A DNA stretch of 64,000 nucleotides from Bacteroidota bacterium (lineage in GTDB: Bacteria > Bacteroidota > Bacteroidia > M30B66). The notes beneath the pieces are model-generated. The model had not been told where the DNA came from. It searched no databases and was given only the letters and a program-made list of their open reading frames with translations. Location: NCBI GenBank assembly GCA_947460255.1, contig CANHIS010000003.1, positions 1 to 64,000 on the forward strand, read 5' to 3'. Position numbers and translations under genes: made by a program. Shown here in pieces: positions 51,582-60,995 of the stretch (its first letter is position 1; each line of letters opens with the position of its first letter).

Positions 51582-54404
51582 TCAATGTGCTTCCAACCAA
51601 TTTAAACCTGTACCAGTTTCTACTTCAATTGGCACTTTGGTCGCAAAAGCTGTTTTCATGCAGTTTTCCACAAGTGGGATAACAATATCGAGCTCCGATT
51701 TATGGGCATCGAACACCAATTCATCGTGTACTTGAAGGGTCATTCTCGATTTCAAATTCTGCTTCTTGAACTCATCGTGAATTCTGATCATCGCAATTTT
51801 GATGAGATCCGCAGCCGATCCTTGAACAGGCGAATTGATAGCTTCACGCTCGGCAAATCCGCGCACAGTGAAATTCCGGCTGTTGATGTCCTTCAAATAA
51901 CGTCTTCTGCCCATCATCGTTTTCACATATCCGTTGGCACGCGCGAATTCAAGCGTGTCGTTCATGTAATTTTTGATGCCCGGATATTGGGTGAAGTAAT
52001 TTTCAATCAACTCTGCCGCTTCCTTCCGTGGAACGCCCAAACGCTGTGATAAACCGAAGGCAGAAATCGAATAGATGATACCGAAATTTACCATCTTGGC
52101 CTTGCTTCTCATTTCCCGCGTTACCGCGTCTAGCGAAACTCCATACACTTTCGCAGCTGTTGCCGTGTGAATGTCGATGCCCGTGCGAAATGCTTCCAAC
52201 ATCGCTTCTTCTTGTGCAATTTCGGCTACAAGTCGCAACTCGATCTGACTATAATCGGCGGAGATTAAAATATGGTCTTCATCTCTGGCGATAAAGGCTT
52301 TACGTACTTGCTGTCCACGATCGGTGCGGATCGGAATGTTCTGCAAATTCGGACTTACCGAACTCAATCTGCCTGTTGCGGCTATGGTTTGGTTAAATGT
52401 GGTGTGAATTCTTCCAGTTTTCGGATGGATCAAATTTGGAAGCGAATCCACGTAAGTAGATCGGAGTTTCGTTAGTTCTCTGTAATCGAGAATTTTTCCA
52501 ATGATTGGATGTTCCTTTTCCAGCTTGCTGAGCACTTCTTCGTTGGTAGAATACTGTCCAGTTTTGGTTTTTTCTCCATTTGGAAGCCCCATTTTTTCAA
52601 ACAATATGTCACCCATTTGTTTCGGCGAATCCAAGTTGAATTCGGCGCCTGAAATCGAGTAAATCTCTTCGCGCAGTACAATCAGGTCTTTTCCCAATTC
52701 CTCTGAATAATTTCTCAAGAACGGTTCGTCGATTTTCACGCCTTCAGATTCCATCGATGCCAACACCGGAATCAATGGATGTTCTATATCGTTCAATACA
52801 CTTTCAACTTCTCGTTTCTGCACCAATGGCGCAATTACGTTCTTCAATTGGAGCGTTATGTCGGCATCTTCAGACGCATATTCCTTGATTTGCTCCAATG
52901 GAACGTCGCGCATTGTGCCTTGGTTTTTCCCTTTCTTGCCGATCAATTCCTCGATTTTCACTGGACTATATCCAAGCAAAGTTTCGCTCAAATAATCCAT
53001 CCCGTGTTTTTGGTCAGGCTCGATGAGGTAATGCGCCAACATGGTATCGAAAATCGGCAAGCTCACTTGGATGCCATATTGCTGCAACACGAGCAAATCG
53101 AACTTTACATTTTGTCCGATTTTGACAATCGTTTTGCTTTCCAAAAGCGGTTTGAAACGATCTACCAATTGCTGCGTTTCTTCTCGATCTGTTGAACATG
53201 GCACATACCAACCTTCACCAGCTTTGATAGAGAATGAAAGTCCAACCAGTTCTAAATCAAAGTAATCTAACGACGTGGTTTCAGTATCGAAGCAGAATTC
53301 TTGTTGCTGACTTAGTAATTCGATCAATGCCGAAATTTCTGCATCGCTGGAAGCCACTTGATAATTGTGTTCGGTATTTTGGATGTTTTTGCCACGGTTT
53401 TCTGGTTCTGGCATGGGAGCATCATGGTCAGACGGCTCCCCGAAAAGATCCATTTGTCCGTTGCTAGGAGCTGCTGCTGCTGGTTTGGAAGTTTGCACGC
53501 GGTTCACCGAATAATCCTCACCGAGAATTTTTCTGCCCATCGATCGAAATTCGAGTTCCGCAAACAATGCCGACAGCTTTTCTTTGTCGGGCGGTGAAAT
53601 CAACAAATCATCATCGTGCACATCTACTGGCACATCGAGGATAATAGTGGCAAGCATTTTAGAAACCAGTCCTTGCTCAGCAAAATTCTCCACGTTTTCG
53701 CGGAGTTTTCCTTTGAGTTCTGATGCGCGGTTGATCACAGCTTCCATCGAGCCAAATTCCTTGATCAGCTTCTTCGCGGTTTTCTCGCCCACACCTGGAA
53801 TTCCAGGGATGTTATCAACTGCATCGCCCCACATGCCGAGGATATCGATCACCTGCAAGGGCGAATCAACTTCCCATTTCTCCTGAATTTCTTTCACACC
53901 AAGGATTTCAACATCACTTCCTTGACGGCCAGGTTTGTACATGTAGATGTTTTGCTCCACCAACTGACCATAATCTTTGTCGGGTGTAACCATGTAAACC
54001 ACATGGCCTTCGCGAGCTTTGCGTTTCGCTATTGTTCCGATGATGTCGTCGGCTTCATAGCCCGCCAATTCGAGCATCGGGATATTAAATCCAGCGATGA
54101 TTTCCTTGATCCAAGGGATGCTTTTCTGAATATCCTCAGGCATTGCCTCACGATTGGCTTTGTAGAAACTGAACTCCGCAGCACGTGTGGTTTCTTCAGC
54201 CGAATCGAACACTACGGCAAGATGCGTAGGTTTTTCTTTCTGCATCAAATCGATCAAGGTGGAAGTAAAGCCACTGATGGCGCTCACGTTCATCCCTTTC
54301 GAATTCATCAGCGGGTTGCGGCTGAAGGCAAAATAAGCTCTATAAATCAATGCGTACGCATCAAGAAGAAAAAGGCGTTTGTCGTCTTGCGGGTTGATAT
54401 TCAT
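51582..54404 (-). CDS. polA: DNA polymerase I
   Basis: 940 aa, full length. An N-terminal 5'-3' exonuclease domain (LLDAYALIYRAYFAF, GYEADDIIG, GWGDAVDNIPGIPG-like MWGDAVDNIPG), a 3'-5' exonuclease (FCFDTETTSLD) and a family A polymerase domain with SADYSQIELR (motif A), KMVNFGIIY (motif B) and QVHDELVFD (motif C). It removes RNA primers and fills gaps in replication and repair. Confidence 0.97.
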   Translation of the reverse strand: MNINPQDDKRLFLLDAYALIYRAYFAFSRNPLMNSKGMNVSAISGFTSTLIDLMQKEKPTHLAVVFDSAEETTRAAEFSFYKANREAMPEDIQKSIPWIKEIIAGFNIPMLELAGYEADDIIGTIAKRKAREGHVVYMVTPDKDYGQLVEQNIYMYKPGRQGSDVEILGVKEIQEKWEVDSPLQVIDILGMWGDAVDNIPGIPGVGEKTAKKLIKEFGSMEAVINRASELKGKLRENVENFAEQGLVSKMLATIILDVPVDVHDDDLLISPPDKEKLSALFAELEFRSMGRKILGEDYSVNRVQTSKPAAAAPSNGQMDLFGEPSDHDAPMPEPENRGKNIQNTEHNYQVASSDAEISALIELLSQQQEFCFDTETTSLDYFDLELVGLSFSIKAGEGWYVPCSTDREETQQLVDRFKPLLESKTIVKIGQNVKFDLLVLQQYGIQVSLPIFDTMLAHYLIEPDQKHGMDYLSETLLGYSPVKIEELIGKKGKNQGTMRDVPLEQIKEYASEDADITLQLKNVIAPLVQKREVESVLNDIEHPLIPVLASMESEGVKIDEPFLRNYSEELGKDLIVLREEIYSISGAEFNLDSPKQMGDILFEKMGLPNGEKTKTGQYSTNEEVLSKLEKEHPIIGKILDYRELTKLRSTYVDSLPNLIHPKTGRIHTTFNQTIAATGRLSSVSPNLQNIPIRTDRGQQVRKAFIARDEDHILISADYSQIELRLVAEIAQEEAMLEAFRTGIDIHTATAAKVYGVSLDAVTREMRSKAKMVNFGIIYSISAFGLSQRLGVPRKEAAELIENYFTQYPGIKNYMNDTLEFARANGYVKTMMGRRRYLKDINSRNFTVRGFAEREAINSPVQGSAADLIKIAMIRIHDEFKKQNLKSRMTLQVHDELVFDAHKSELDIVIPLVENCMKTAFATKVPIEVETGTGLNWLEAH

Positions 54405-54528
54405 GCAGCCAAAGTACAGAATGCAGGTGGGATCTGAAACCGGTTTTCTAAATCATCACCTTGATTGTGAACTTCTTTTTTAAGCAGCATATCTGCGAAA
54501 GTTCTAATTTCGACCAATCTATTCGACT

Positions 54529-56865
54529 ATGAAAAAAAGCTTATTTACATGCCTAATAATCACCGCGTTATCACTATTGATTTTGCCATATTCACTTTCT
54601 GCGCAGAATTTTCAATGGGTCAATTGGTCGCCTCGCCCAGGTATAGATAGCGATGTGGAAAATTTCAATGCTGTGGCCGTTGATGATCAAGGGAATTCCT
54701 TCATGGCCGTTCAGTTTACTGGTGTGCTCAACATTGGAAACTATTCATTTCAATCGAACAGTATTGAAGACATTTGTATCTTGAAATATGCGCCCAACGG
54801 AGATTTTATCTGGGCAACTTCTTTCGGTTCAATTTATTGGGATCAGGTAAATGGAATGGACTGTGATGCAGAAGGAAATCTATATCTCACAGGTCATTAT
54901 TTCGGTGTGCTTTGGTATGGAAACGATTCTTTGGTAGGAAATGCCGGTGGAAGGGAAATGTATTTGATGAAGATTTCAGCTGATGGAGATTTCGAGTGGG
55001 CGGTAAATGGTGCCAATGTTTGGGACGACGACGGGCGAGATGTGCGTGCCATGCCAGGCGGAGGTGTGATCATGTGTGGAAGAGCGCACGACACCGGATC
55101 AATTGGGAATCTGCAACTCAACAATCCAAATTTGCTGTTTCAGGAATTCATTGCTTATTTCGACGACAATGGAGTAGGGCAGTGGATCCGAGGAACAATT
55201 CCCAGCGTAACTAATTATTCAAACTCCAAACTTGAAATTGCGCCAGATAGTTCAATTATACTTGCCTATTCAAGCAATGGAGAATTCGAAATGAACGGAG
55301 ATACCATACGACCTTGGCATTATCCTGTATTTACGATCAACCAAGATATGGTCATTCAGAAATATTCATCCTCTGGAGATCCCATTTGGGGCTGGATGGG
55401 CGGCTCACTTGGGCAAGATCCATTTGGTGGTTTGGCAATCGACAATCTCGGAAGGGTTTATTTTACGATGAATTCTCCAATGACATCCTGGTTCGGGCAA
55501 GATTCACTTCAGGTGACTCCCGGTTATTGGTCATCAACCGTTTATCGATTAAATAGCGATGGAACAGAAGACACAGCTTGGCATTTTCAATCTACCAAAC
55601 TCTCGCTCCTAAACAGTTTAGCCAACGATGCAGAAGGCAATATTTGGGTAGGTGGTGTTATGCGAGATTCCTTTTTTACCTCTTTTGGAGCACTCTATAC
55701 TCCTACGGTTAACAGCCGTGAAGCAATGTTGTATCGAATCAATGTTGTATCGAATGATGTAGATCGTTTCGACAAAATTTATGGTATTGGATGGTATTCT
55801 GTTCTTGATATGGCTTACAACAATGCCACGTCAAGCCTCATTTTTGGAGGCAATGGAACTGCAAGTTTTGCTGCTCCAGGCACTTTTGGATTGGCTGTGG
55901 ATTTTGAGATTGGATTTTCAATCTCACCAGGCAATTGGGCATACATCGGTAGTTACAAAACAGACTCCTGCGAAGTTTTTTCACCATTACTTGTGAGCGA
56001 TTCATTGCTTTGTCCGGGGCAAACTGCAGTGATCAGCCACCCAGAAGATTTTTACTATCCCCATTGGAGCAATGGAAGTATTGAAGATCAAATCACACTC
56101 AATTCGGGCGCAGAAGTAACATTTCAAGCCATCGATTCAAGTGGCTGTTTGGTGAATTTAAGCGCTTCAGTTGTAACTGCCCTTCCAGTCCAATTCACTG
56201 CAGAAACCACCTTTATCACCTGCAACGGATTTAACGATGGCGCAGTGAATGTAACCTTAACGTCAGGCTTAGAACCTGTAAGTTACAGCTGGTCGAATGG
56301 ACAAACCACGCAAGACTTAGAGAATCTCTCCACTGGAAACTATACACTCACAGCAGTTTCAGCTCAAGGATGTTTATGGAGTCAAGTGTATTCTGTTACT
56401 CAGCCATTGATCATCAATGGAGTATTGAGTGAATCGAACGGAACCCTCACCATAGGATCAATTACAGGAGGTACGCCGCCGTACACTTTTACTTGGGAGG
56501 ACTTCCCCGGTGAAACCGGAAATGCCATAAATTTCAGTACACCAGGAAATTACACCGTAACAATTACCGACAGTCGAGGATGTACTGCAACCGAAAGTAT
56601 CACCGCAACAAGCGCAGAATCAATTGAAAATCAAATTTTTGATGTTTATCCGAACCCAGCATCCGATCTTTTGAAAATAGAGGATCGTTCGGGTCGCAAT
56701 TTCAATTTCACCGTTTTCACGGTGGATGGTAGATTGGTGCTTTCTGGAAGTTCATCGCAAGGAAATACAATTGCGACAAGTACTTGGCCGCAAGGTGTCT
56801 ATCTGCTTCGGGTGGAAGATTTTACTGGTAAATTGATCGTGAAACGCTTCGAAGTGATTCACTAA
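54529..56865 (+). CDS. Secreted beta-propeller protein with SprB-like repeats and T9SS type A sorting domain
   Basis: 778 aa. A signal peptide (ending SLSAQ) precedes SBBP-like propeller repeats (FNAVAVDDQGNSFMAV, VNGMDCDAEGNLYLTGHY, DNLGRVYFTMN). Two SprB/Ig-like repeats follow (FNDGAVNVTLTSGLEPVSYS, GGTPPYTFTWEDFPGE) and a type A sorting tail (FDVYPNPASDLLKIED, WPQGVYLLRV). Likely an adhesin or gliding-related surface protein. A TAATTTCG -7 box is upstream. Confidence 0.85.
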   Translation: MKKSLFTCLIITALSLLILPYSLSAQNFQWVNWSPRPGIDSDVENFNAVAVDDQGNSFMAVQFTGVLNIGNYSFQSNSIEDICILKYAPNGDFIWATSFGSIYWDQVNGMDCDAEGNLYLTGHYFGVLWYGNDSLVGNAGGREMYLMKISADGDFEWAVNGANVWDDDGRDVRAMPGGGVIMCGRAHDTGSIGNLQLNNPNLLFQEFIAYFDDNGVGQWIRGTIPSVTNYSNSKLEIAPDSSIILAYSSNGEFEMNGDTIRPWHYPVFTINQDMVIQKYSSSGDPIWGWMGGSLGQDPFGGLAIDNLGRVYFTMNSPMTSWFGQDSLQVTPGYWSSTVYRLNSDGTEDTAWHFQSTKLSLLNSLANDAEGNIWVGGVMRDSFFTSFGALYTPTVNSREAMLYRINVVSNDVDRFDKIYGIGWYSVLDMAYNNATSSLIFGGNGTASFAAPGTFGLAVDFEIGFSISPGNWAYIGSYKTDSCEVFSPLLVSDSLLCPGQTAVISHPEDFYYPHWSNGSIEDQITLNSGAEVTFQAIDSSGCLVNLSASVVTALPVQFTAETTFITCNGFNDGAVNVTLTSGLEPVSYSWSNGQTTQDLENLSTGNYTLTAVSAQGCLWSQVYSVTQPLIINGVLSESNGTLTIGSITGGTPPYTFTWEDFPGETGNAINFSTPGNYTVTITDSRGCTATESITATSAESIENQIFDVYPNPASDLLKIEDRSGRNFNFTVFTVDGRLVLSGSSSQGNTIATSTWPQGVYLLRVEDFTGKLIVKRFEVIH

Positions 56866-56875
56866 AGCATCGACG

Positions 56876-57265
56876 TTAATCTTTGCTAAAACTCCTGAGC
56901 TGATTTCTACGGATGACCTTTGCAGTTTTCTCATCTAACACCATGTTGCGCATGATATTCATTCTGCAATTCTCAGCTGCTCCACATTTGTAAACGCTTC
57001 CATTGTGGTCGCGAAAGGCCTTTTTTACTTTTTTACTTCGTTCAGCTGTAACCACCCAAGCTGTTCCGCTGGTGTCTTTTTTCACCGACCAAGTATCGCC
57101 AAAGCGGAGGCAATTCTTCCATCTGGCGTAATGAATGGCTTCATCGGCGTTGAGGCGAAGTTCTTCTTTTGGCTTTTTATCACCGTCACCACCTCCAGCA
57201 ATGGCAAGCGTTTGAAAAGAAAGCATCATCAACAGGAACGGAGCAAATCGAATGAAATTTTTCAT
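56876..57265 (-). CDS. Small secreted protein of unknown function
   Basis: 129 aa. The signal peptide MKNFIRFAPFLLMMLSFQTLAIAGG leads into a basic domain with WKNCLRFGDTWSVKKD, VYKCGAAENCRMNIM and a Lys/Arg-rich tail. Three Cys may form disulfides. Convergent with the T9SS gene and divergent from the DUF3089 gene. Not recognised. Confidence 0.6.
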   Translation of the reverse strand: MKNFIRFAPFLLMMLSFQTLAIAGGGDGDKKPKEELRLNADEAIHYARWKNCLRFGDTWSVKKDTSGTAWVVTAERSKKVKKAFRDHNGSVYKCGAAENCRMNIMRNMVLDEKTAKVIRRNQLRSFSKD

Positions 57266-57322
57266 AACCTGAACGTTGCGCATTTAGTTTGCAAGTTGCT
57301 AAAAAAATGTGGGAATGATCGG

Positions 57323-57330
57323 TATTTTTG
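57323..57330 (+). promoter_or_regulatory. -7 box of the DUF3089 gene (leaderless)
   Basis: TATTTTTG, first base 12 nt before the ATG at 57335. It rules out the longer ORF that begins at 57005. Confidence 0.6.
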
Positions 57331-57334
57331 TGAA

Positions 57335-58408
57335 ATGATTCGTTCCGCTTTTGCTCTGCTGCTGATGGCATTGATTTTCAGTTGTAAACGTTCGCCTTAC
57401 ATGGGCAACAATTATGTTCCACCGAAACTCGATAAGTCGTTTGCCATAATGCCCAAACCACCAGCAGTGGATTATTCGCTTCCTTCAAGTTGGGCAGCAC
57501 TTCCCGACAGGAAAGACATGGCCGATTCACTGCCGCGAAAGGGCATGATCGACGGACAAAAAACAGCACGTGTAGATGTTTTTTTTGTGCATCCAACCTT
57601 GTTTTTATCACCTCCTGAAGAGAATGCGTTTTATTGGAATGCTGATGTGAACGATCCGAAGATGAATGAAAAAGTAGATGGAAGCAGCATTTTAAATCAA
57701 GCCAGCGTCTTTAACGAAAGTTGCGCAGTGTACGCCCCAAGATACCGACAAGCTCATATCAGTTCGTTTTTCACCAGCGACCGCGAAAGTGGAGAAGCTG
57801 CATTGGAAATGGCGTATCAAGATGTGAAAAAAGCCTTTCAATACTTCCTCGTCAACCACAGCAAAGGTCGCCCGTTTATCATTGCAGGTCATTCGCAAGG
57901 CACACGTCATTCTGGCAAGTTGATCAAAGAAGTAATCGAAGTCGATCCGCAATTGTCTCAACGCATGGTTGCAGCGTATTTGGTTGGAATGCCGGTTCCT
58001 GAAGGATATTTTAATACGACTGAAGTGTGCGACAATCCATTGGAAAACAACTGCTTCGTTTCTTGGTGCACCTATCAAAATGGATATTATCCACCGAATT
58101 ACAAGTCGTCGGGTTACGAGAATGCCATTTGTGTAAATCCGCTCAGTTGGAAAACCGATTCAACCTTGGTGAGTCGAAAAGAAAACCTCGGAGGCATCAC
58201 TTGGAAGTTCAATAAAATTGAAGAAAACATTAATAACGCACGCGTAAACAAAGGCATTCTGTGGATCGAAAAACCGCATGTGCCAGGCCGTTGGTTAATC
58301 AAGATGGACAATTACCATGTTGCTGATTACAATCTTTTCTGGTTTAACATCCGTGAGAATGTAAAGAATCGGTGCGGTAACTATCTTAAAACCAACAATT
58401 TGAATTAA
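57335..58408 (+). CDS. DUF3089-family alpha/beta hydrolase lipoprotein
   Basis: 357 aa. The signal peptide has a lipobox-like LIFSCKRS. The body is a DUF3089-type alpha/beta hydrolase: VDVFFVHPTLF, then nucleophile motif IIAGHSQGTRHSGKL (Ser in GHSQG), and late His in YHVADYNLFW. An esterase or lipase role is likely; the substrate is unknown. The ATG at 57335 is set by the -7 box 12 nt upstream. Confidence 0.8.
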   Translation: MIRSAFALLLMALIFSCKRSPYMGNNYVPPKLDKSFAIMPKPPAVDYSLPSSWAALPDRKDMADSLPRKGMIDGQKTARVDVFFVHPTLFLSPPEENAFYWNADVNDPKMNEKVDGSSILNQASVFNESCAVYAPRYRQAHISSFFTSDRESGEAALEMAYQDVKKAFQYFLVNHSKGRPFIIAGHSQGTRHSGKLIKEVIEVDPQLSQRMVAAYLVGMPVPEGYFNTTEVCDNPLENNCFVSWCTYQNGYYPPNYKSSGYENAICVNPLSWKTDSTLVSRKENLGGITWKFNKIEENINNARVNKGILWIEKPHVPGRWLIKMDNYHVADYNLFWFNIRENVKNRCGNYLKTNNLN

Positions 58409-58499
58409 ATCCTTTTGGACTGATTAGGTATAAATGCCTAAAGAAAACCTTTGTAGATAATCGAGAATCGTTACTTTTGAAATTCATAAACCTAACGCA

Positions 58500-60839
58500 A
58501 TGAAAAAATTATTACTCTCAGCCTTCGTATTGTTCTCGGCTGTTTTCTTACAAGCACAGAATTGTGGTGCTGGTTTGGGAGAGCTAGGCATTCAGATTAT
58601 TGAAGATGCTTGGCCTCAAGAAACATATTGGAGGATAACAGATCCAGTTAACAATATTCTTCTTGCTCAAGGAACGTCAACTGGCGACACCATCTGTGTT
58701 CCAACCAATAGTTGTGTTTTGGTTGAAGTTTTTGATACTTATGGTGATGGAATTTATGCACCAGGTGGTTATTGGGTTAGCTGGAATGGCGCCGTTGTAG
58801 CGCAAGGCAATGCGTTTGGTAGTTACGCGGCTCACTCAGTGGCTTGTGCTCCAGGCACATCTTGCACCGCTCCAATCACGATCACCGAAGGGCAACATAC
58901 TGCTAGTTTCGATAATTCATGGTTTACTTTTTCTCCAGTTCTTTCTGGGATGTATGTGGTTTCAACTTGCTCATTAGCAACCTGTGATACACGTTTATAT
59001 ATCTACCAAGATTGTCCGGGAGGTGCTGGACTAACCGATGGGCCAGAAGGCACTTACGCTTATAACGACAATGTTTGCGGCGACCAATCATCGGTAAACG
59101 TGATGATGCTTCAAGGGCAAACCTATAAAATTCGAGTAGGCGATGGCAACAACAATTGCACAGGGCCAGTGGATTTCCAATTGCTTTACAATGGACAAAT
59201 TACAGGTTGCACGGATTTAACGGCATGCAATTACAATCCTCTTGCAACAGCAAGCGATGGTTCTTGTATTTATTTTCCCGATCCAATGTGTGCTGGGCCT
59301 GACCTTGCTTTCGATTCTTTGGCATTTACGTCTTCACTCACGCTTTTCAATCACAACGCACAAGAATGCGATATTCAAGAAGGTTGTGTTACGGGATATG
59401 GAAGCCGCCAAGTAATTGCATTCTCTTCAAAAATCGACAATATCGGTTTGATGGATTATTACATCGGAACTCCAGGATCTCAGCCTGAAATGTTCAATTT
59501 GGTTAACTGTCACGGACATACGCACTACGAAGGTTATGGAGATTACCGCTTGTACGATATGAACAATAACCTCATCCCGGCAGGGCATAAAAATGGTTTT
59601 TGTGTAATGGATCTTTGTGGATTCGGTCAATACAATTGCGGAAACATGGGTATTTCTGCTGGATGCTACGATGTTTACGGAGTTGGAACCCAGTGCCAGT
59701 GGATTGATGTTACTGAAGTGCCAGATGGCGATTATCGATTGGCTGTAATTGTAAATTCTACACACGTTCCAGATGCTTTGGGGCGTCAAGAGGTGAATTA
59801 TGTAAACAATGCATTGCAGGTTTGTATGCGTTTTACAAGAACCAATGGCGTGCTTTCATGGCAACTTCTTCCTGATTGTGAGCCATTTGTAGACTGTGCT
59901 GGTGTGCCAGGTGGAGCTTCGATTGAAGACTGCAATGGTGTATGCGGCGGTGCTGCAAAATTTGGAAATGTGATGGTTGATGAGCATGTGAACATGGCTG
60001 ATGTTGTTGCTTATATGGATCTTTTCGAAGAAAATACAGTTCCATTTGCTTCATGCCACGATTTGAATGGTGACGGCGCCATTTCAGTTTACGATGCAGC
60101 ACTCCAAAATTGGTGTATCCACAGCAACGAGGGCAATTTAAACCAATCATGCTTCTGGCCTAGAAACATTGTAAATCCTTTAGATTCAACGTCATTGTCG
60201 ATTGCTAATGTAAACTTCAGTGCAGGTTATGTCGACATCGATCTAAGAAGCGAACGTGCTGATATTTTGGCATACCAATTTGAGATGTCGGGAATTAATA
60301 TCACCGATGTTGTATCGTTAACAGATCCTAATCAACAAGAGAAAATTGTAGGCTTCAATGCTATGCGCAATGAGGTTTTTGGAATTTATCATGGAGATTC
60401 TGTGATCGGTCGCCAAAATGGAAACATCGAATTGGTTCGCATTTATTTTGATCAAATCACAGCGAACGAAATTTGCATTGCGAGCATCAAAGAAGTAAAC
60501 AACGAAGATGGAGAAAGAACCATCCATTCTATTTCTGGTAGCTGTGTTGAAGCCGATATAACAAGCGTAGGTAAAGTGCTTGAAAGAACACACTTGACGG
60601 TAGTTCCAAATCCGGCAAACGAGTTTGTAACCATCCAATTACCAGAAGGATACGGCAAGCAATCAGTATGGGAAATTATGGACGCTTCAGGAAAATCAGT
60701 GAGCCGCATTTCGCCTTCAATGGGCGTTTCGCCTGGTGTTCTTCAATTCGATATTCAAATGCTTCCTGCAGGCATTTATTTCATCCGCGCCAGCGATGGT
60801 AACGGTAAAGCAGTAACAGGGAAAATCGTTAAGATTTAA
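58500..60839 (+). CDS. Secreted lysyl oxidase-domain protein with T9SS type A sorting domain
   Basis: 779 aa. The signal peptide is MKKLLLSAFVLFSAVFLQAQ. N-terminal beta domains (about 25-230) and a GCTDLTACNYNPLATASDG motif (237-254) precede a lysyl oxidase domain (about 265-445). This carries the copper motif CHGHTHYEGYGDY (His338, His340, His342) and both quinone-cofactor residues: Lys364 in GHKNGFC and Tyr393 in CYDVYGVGTQCQWID, equivalent to Lys320 and Tyr355 of human LOX. A dockerin-like EF-hand region (MADVVAYMDLF, DLNGDGAISVYD), a cohesin-like domain and a type A sorting tail (VVPNPANEFVTIQL) follow. It should oxidise lysine side chains to allysine outside the cell. Confidence 0.85.
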   Translation: MKKLLLSAFVLFSAVFLQAQNCGAGLGELGIQIIEDAWPQETYWRITDPVNNILLAQGTSTGDTICVPTNSCVLVEVFDTYGDGIYAPGGYWVSWNGAVVAQGNAFGSYAAHSVACAPGTSCTAPITITEGQHTASFDNSWFTFSPVLSGMYVVSTCSLATCDTRLYIYQDCPGGAGLTDGPEGTYAYNDNVCGDQSSVNVMMLQGQTYKIRVGDGNNNCTGPVDFQLLYNGQITGCTDLTACNYNPLATASDGSCIYFPDPMCAGPDLAFDSLAFTSSLTLFNHNAQECDIQEGCVTGYGSRQVIAFSSKIDNIGLMDYYIGTPGSQPEMFNLVNCHGHTHYEGYGDYRLYDMNNNLIPAGHKNGFCVMDLCGFGQYNCGNMGISAGCYDVYGVGTQCQWIDVTEVPDGDYRLAVIVNSTHVPDALGRQEVNYVNNALQVCMRFTRTNGVLSWQLLPDCEPFVDCAGVPGGASIEDCNGVCGGAAKFGNVMVDEHVNMADVVAYMDLFEENTVPFASCHDLNGDGAISVYDAALQNWCIHSNEGNLNQSCFWPRNIVNPLDSTSLSIANVNFSAGYVDIDLRSERADILAYQFEMSGINITDVVSLTDPNQQEKIVGFNAMRNEVFGIYHGDSVIGRQNGNIELVRIYFDQITANEICIASIKEVNNEDGERTIHSISGSCVEADITSVGKVLERTHLTVVPNPANEFVTIQLPEGYGKQSVWEIMDASGKSVSRISPSMGVSPGVLQFDIQMLPAGIYFIRASDGNGKAVTGKIVKI

Positions 60840-60995
60840 ATAACTAAATAAATCCACTTTAAGCGGTCGGTTTCTTCGGAAGTCGGCCGTTTTTTGCTTG
60901 TTAACATTGGTAGTCTGAAAACTCCTACAGTTGTAACATTCAAAGATGCCGTTCAAAGTTAATTTTGTGTTAACCTAGTCACCAAACTTTCCACT

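Noticed and set aside
57005-57334. N-terminal 110-residue extension of the DUF3089 protein
   Set aside because: It lies upstream of the -7 box, overlaps the opposite gene, and puts the signal peptide in mid-protein.
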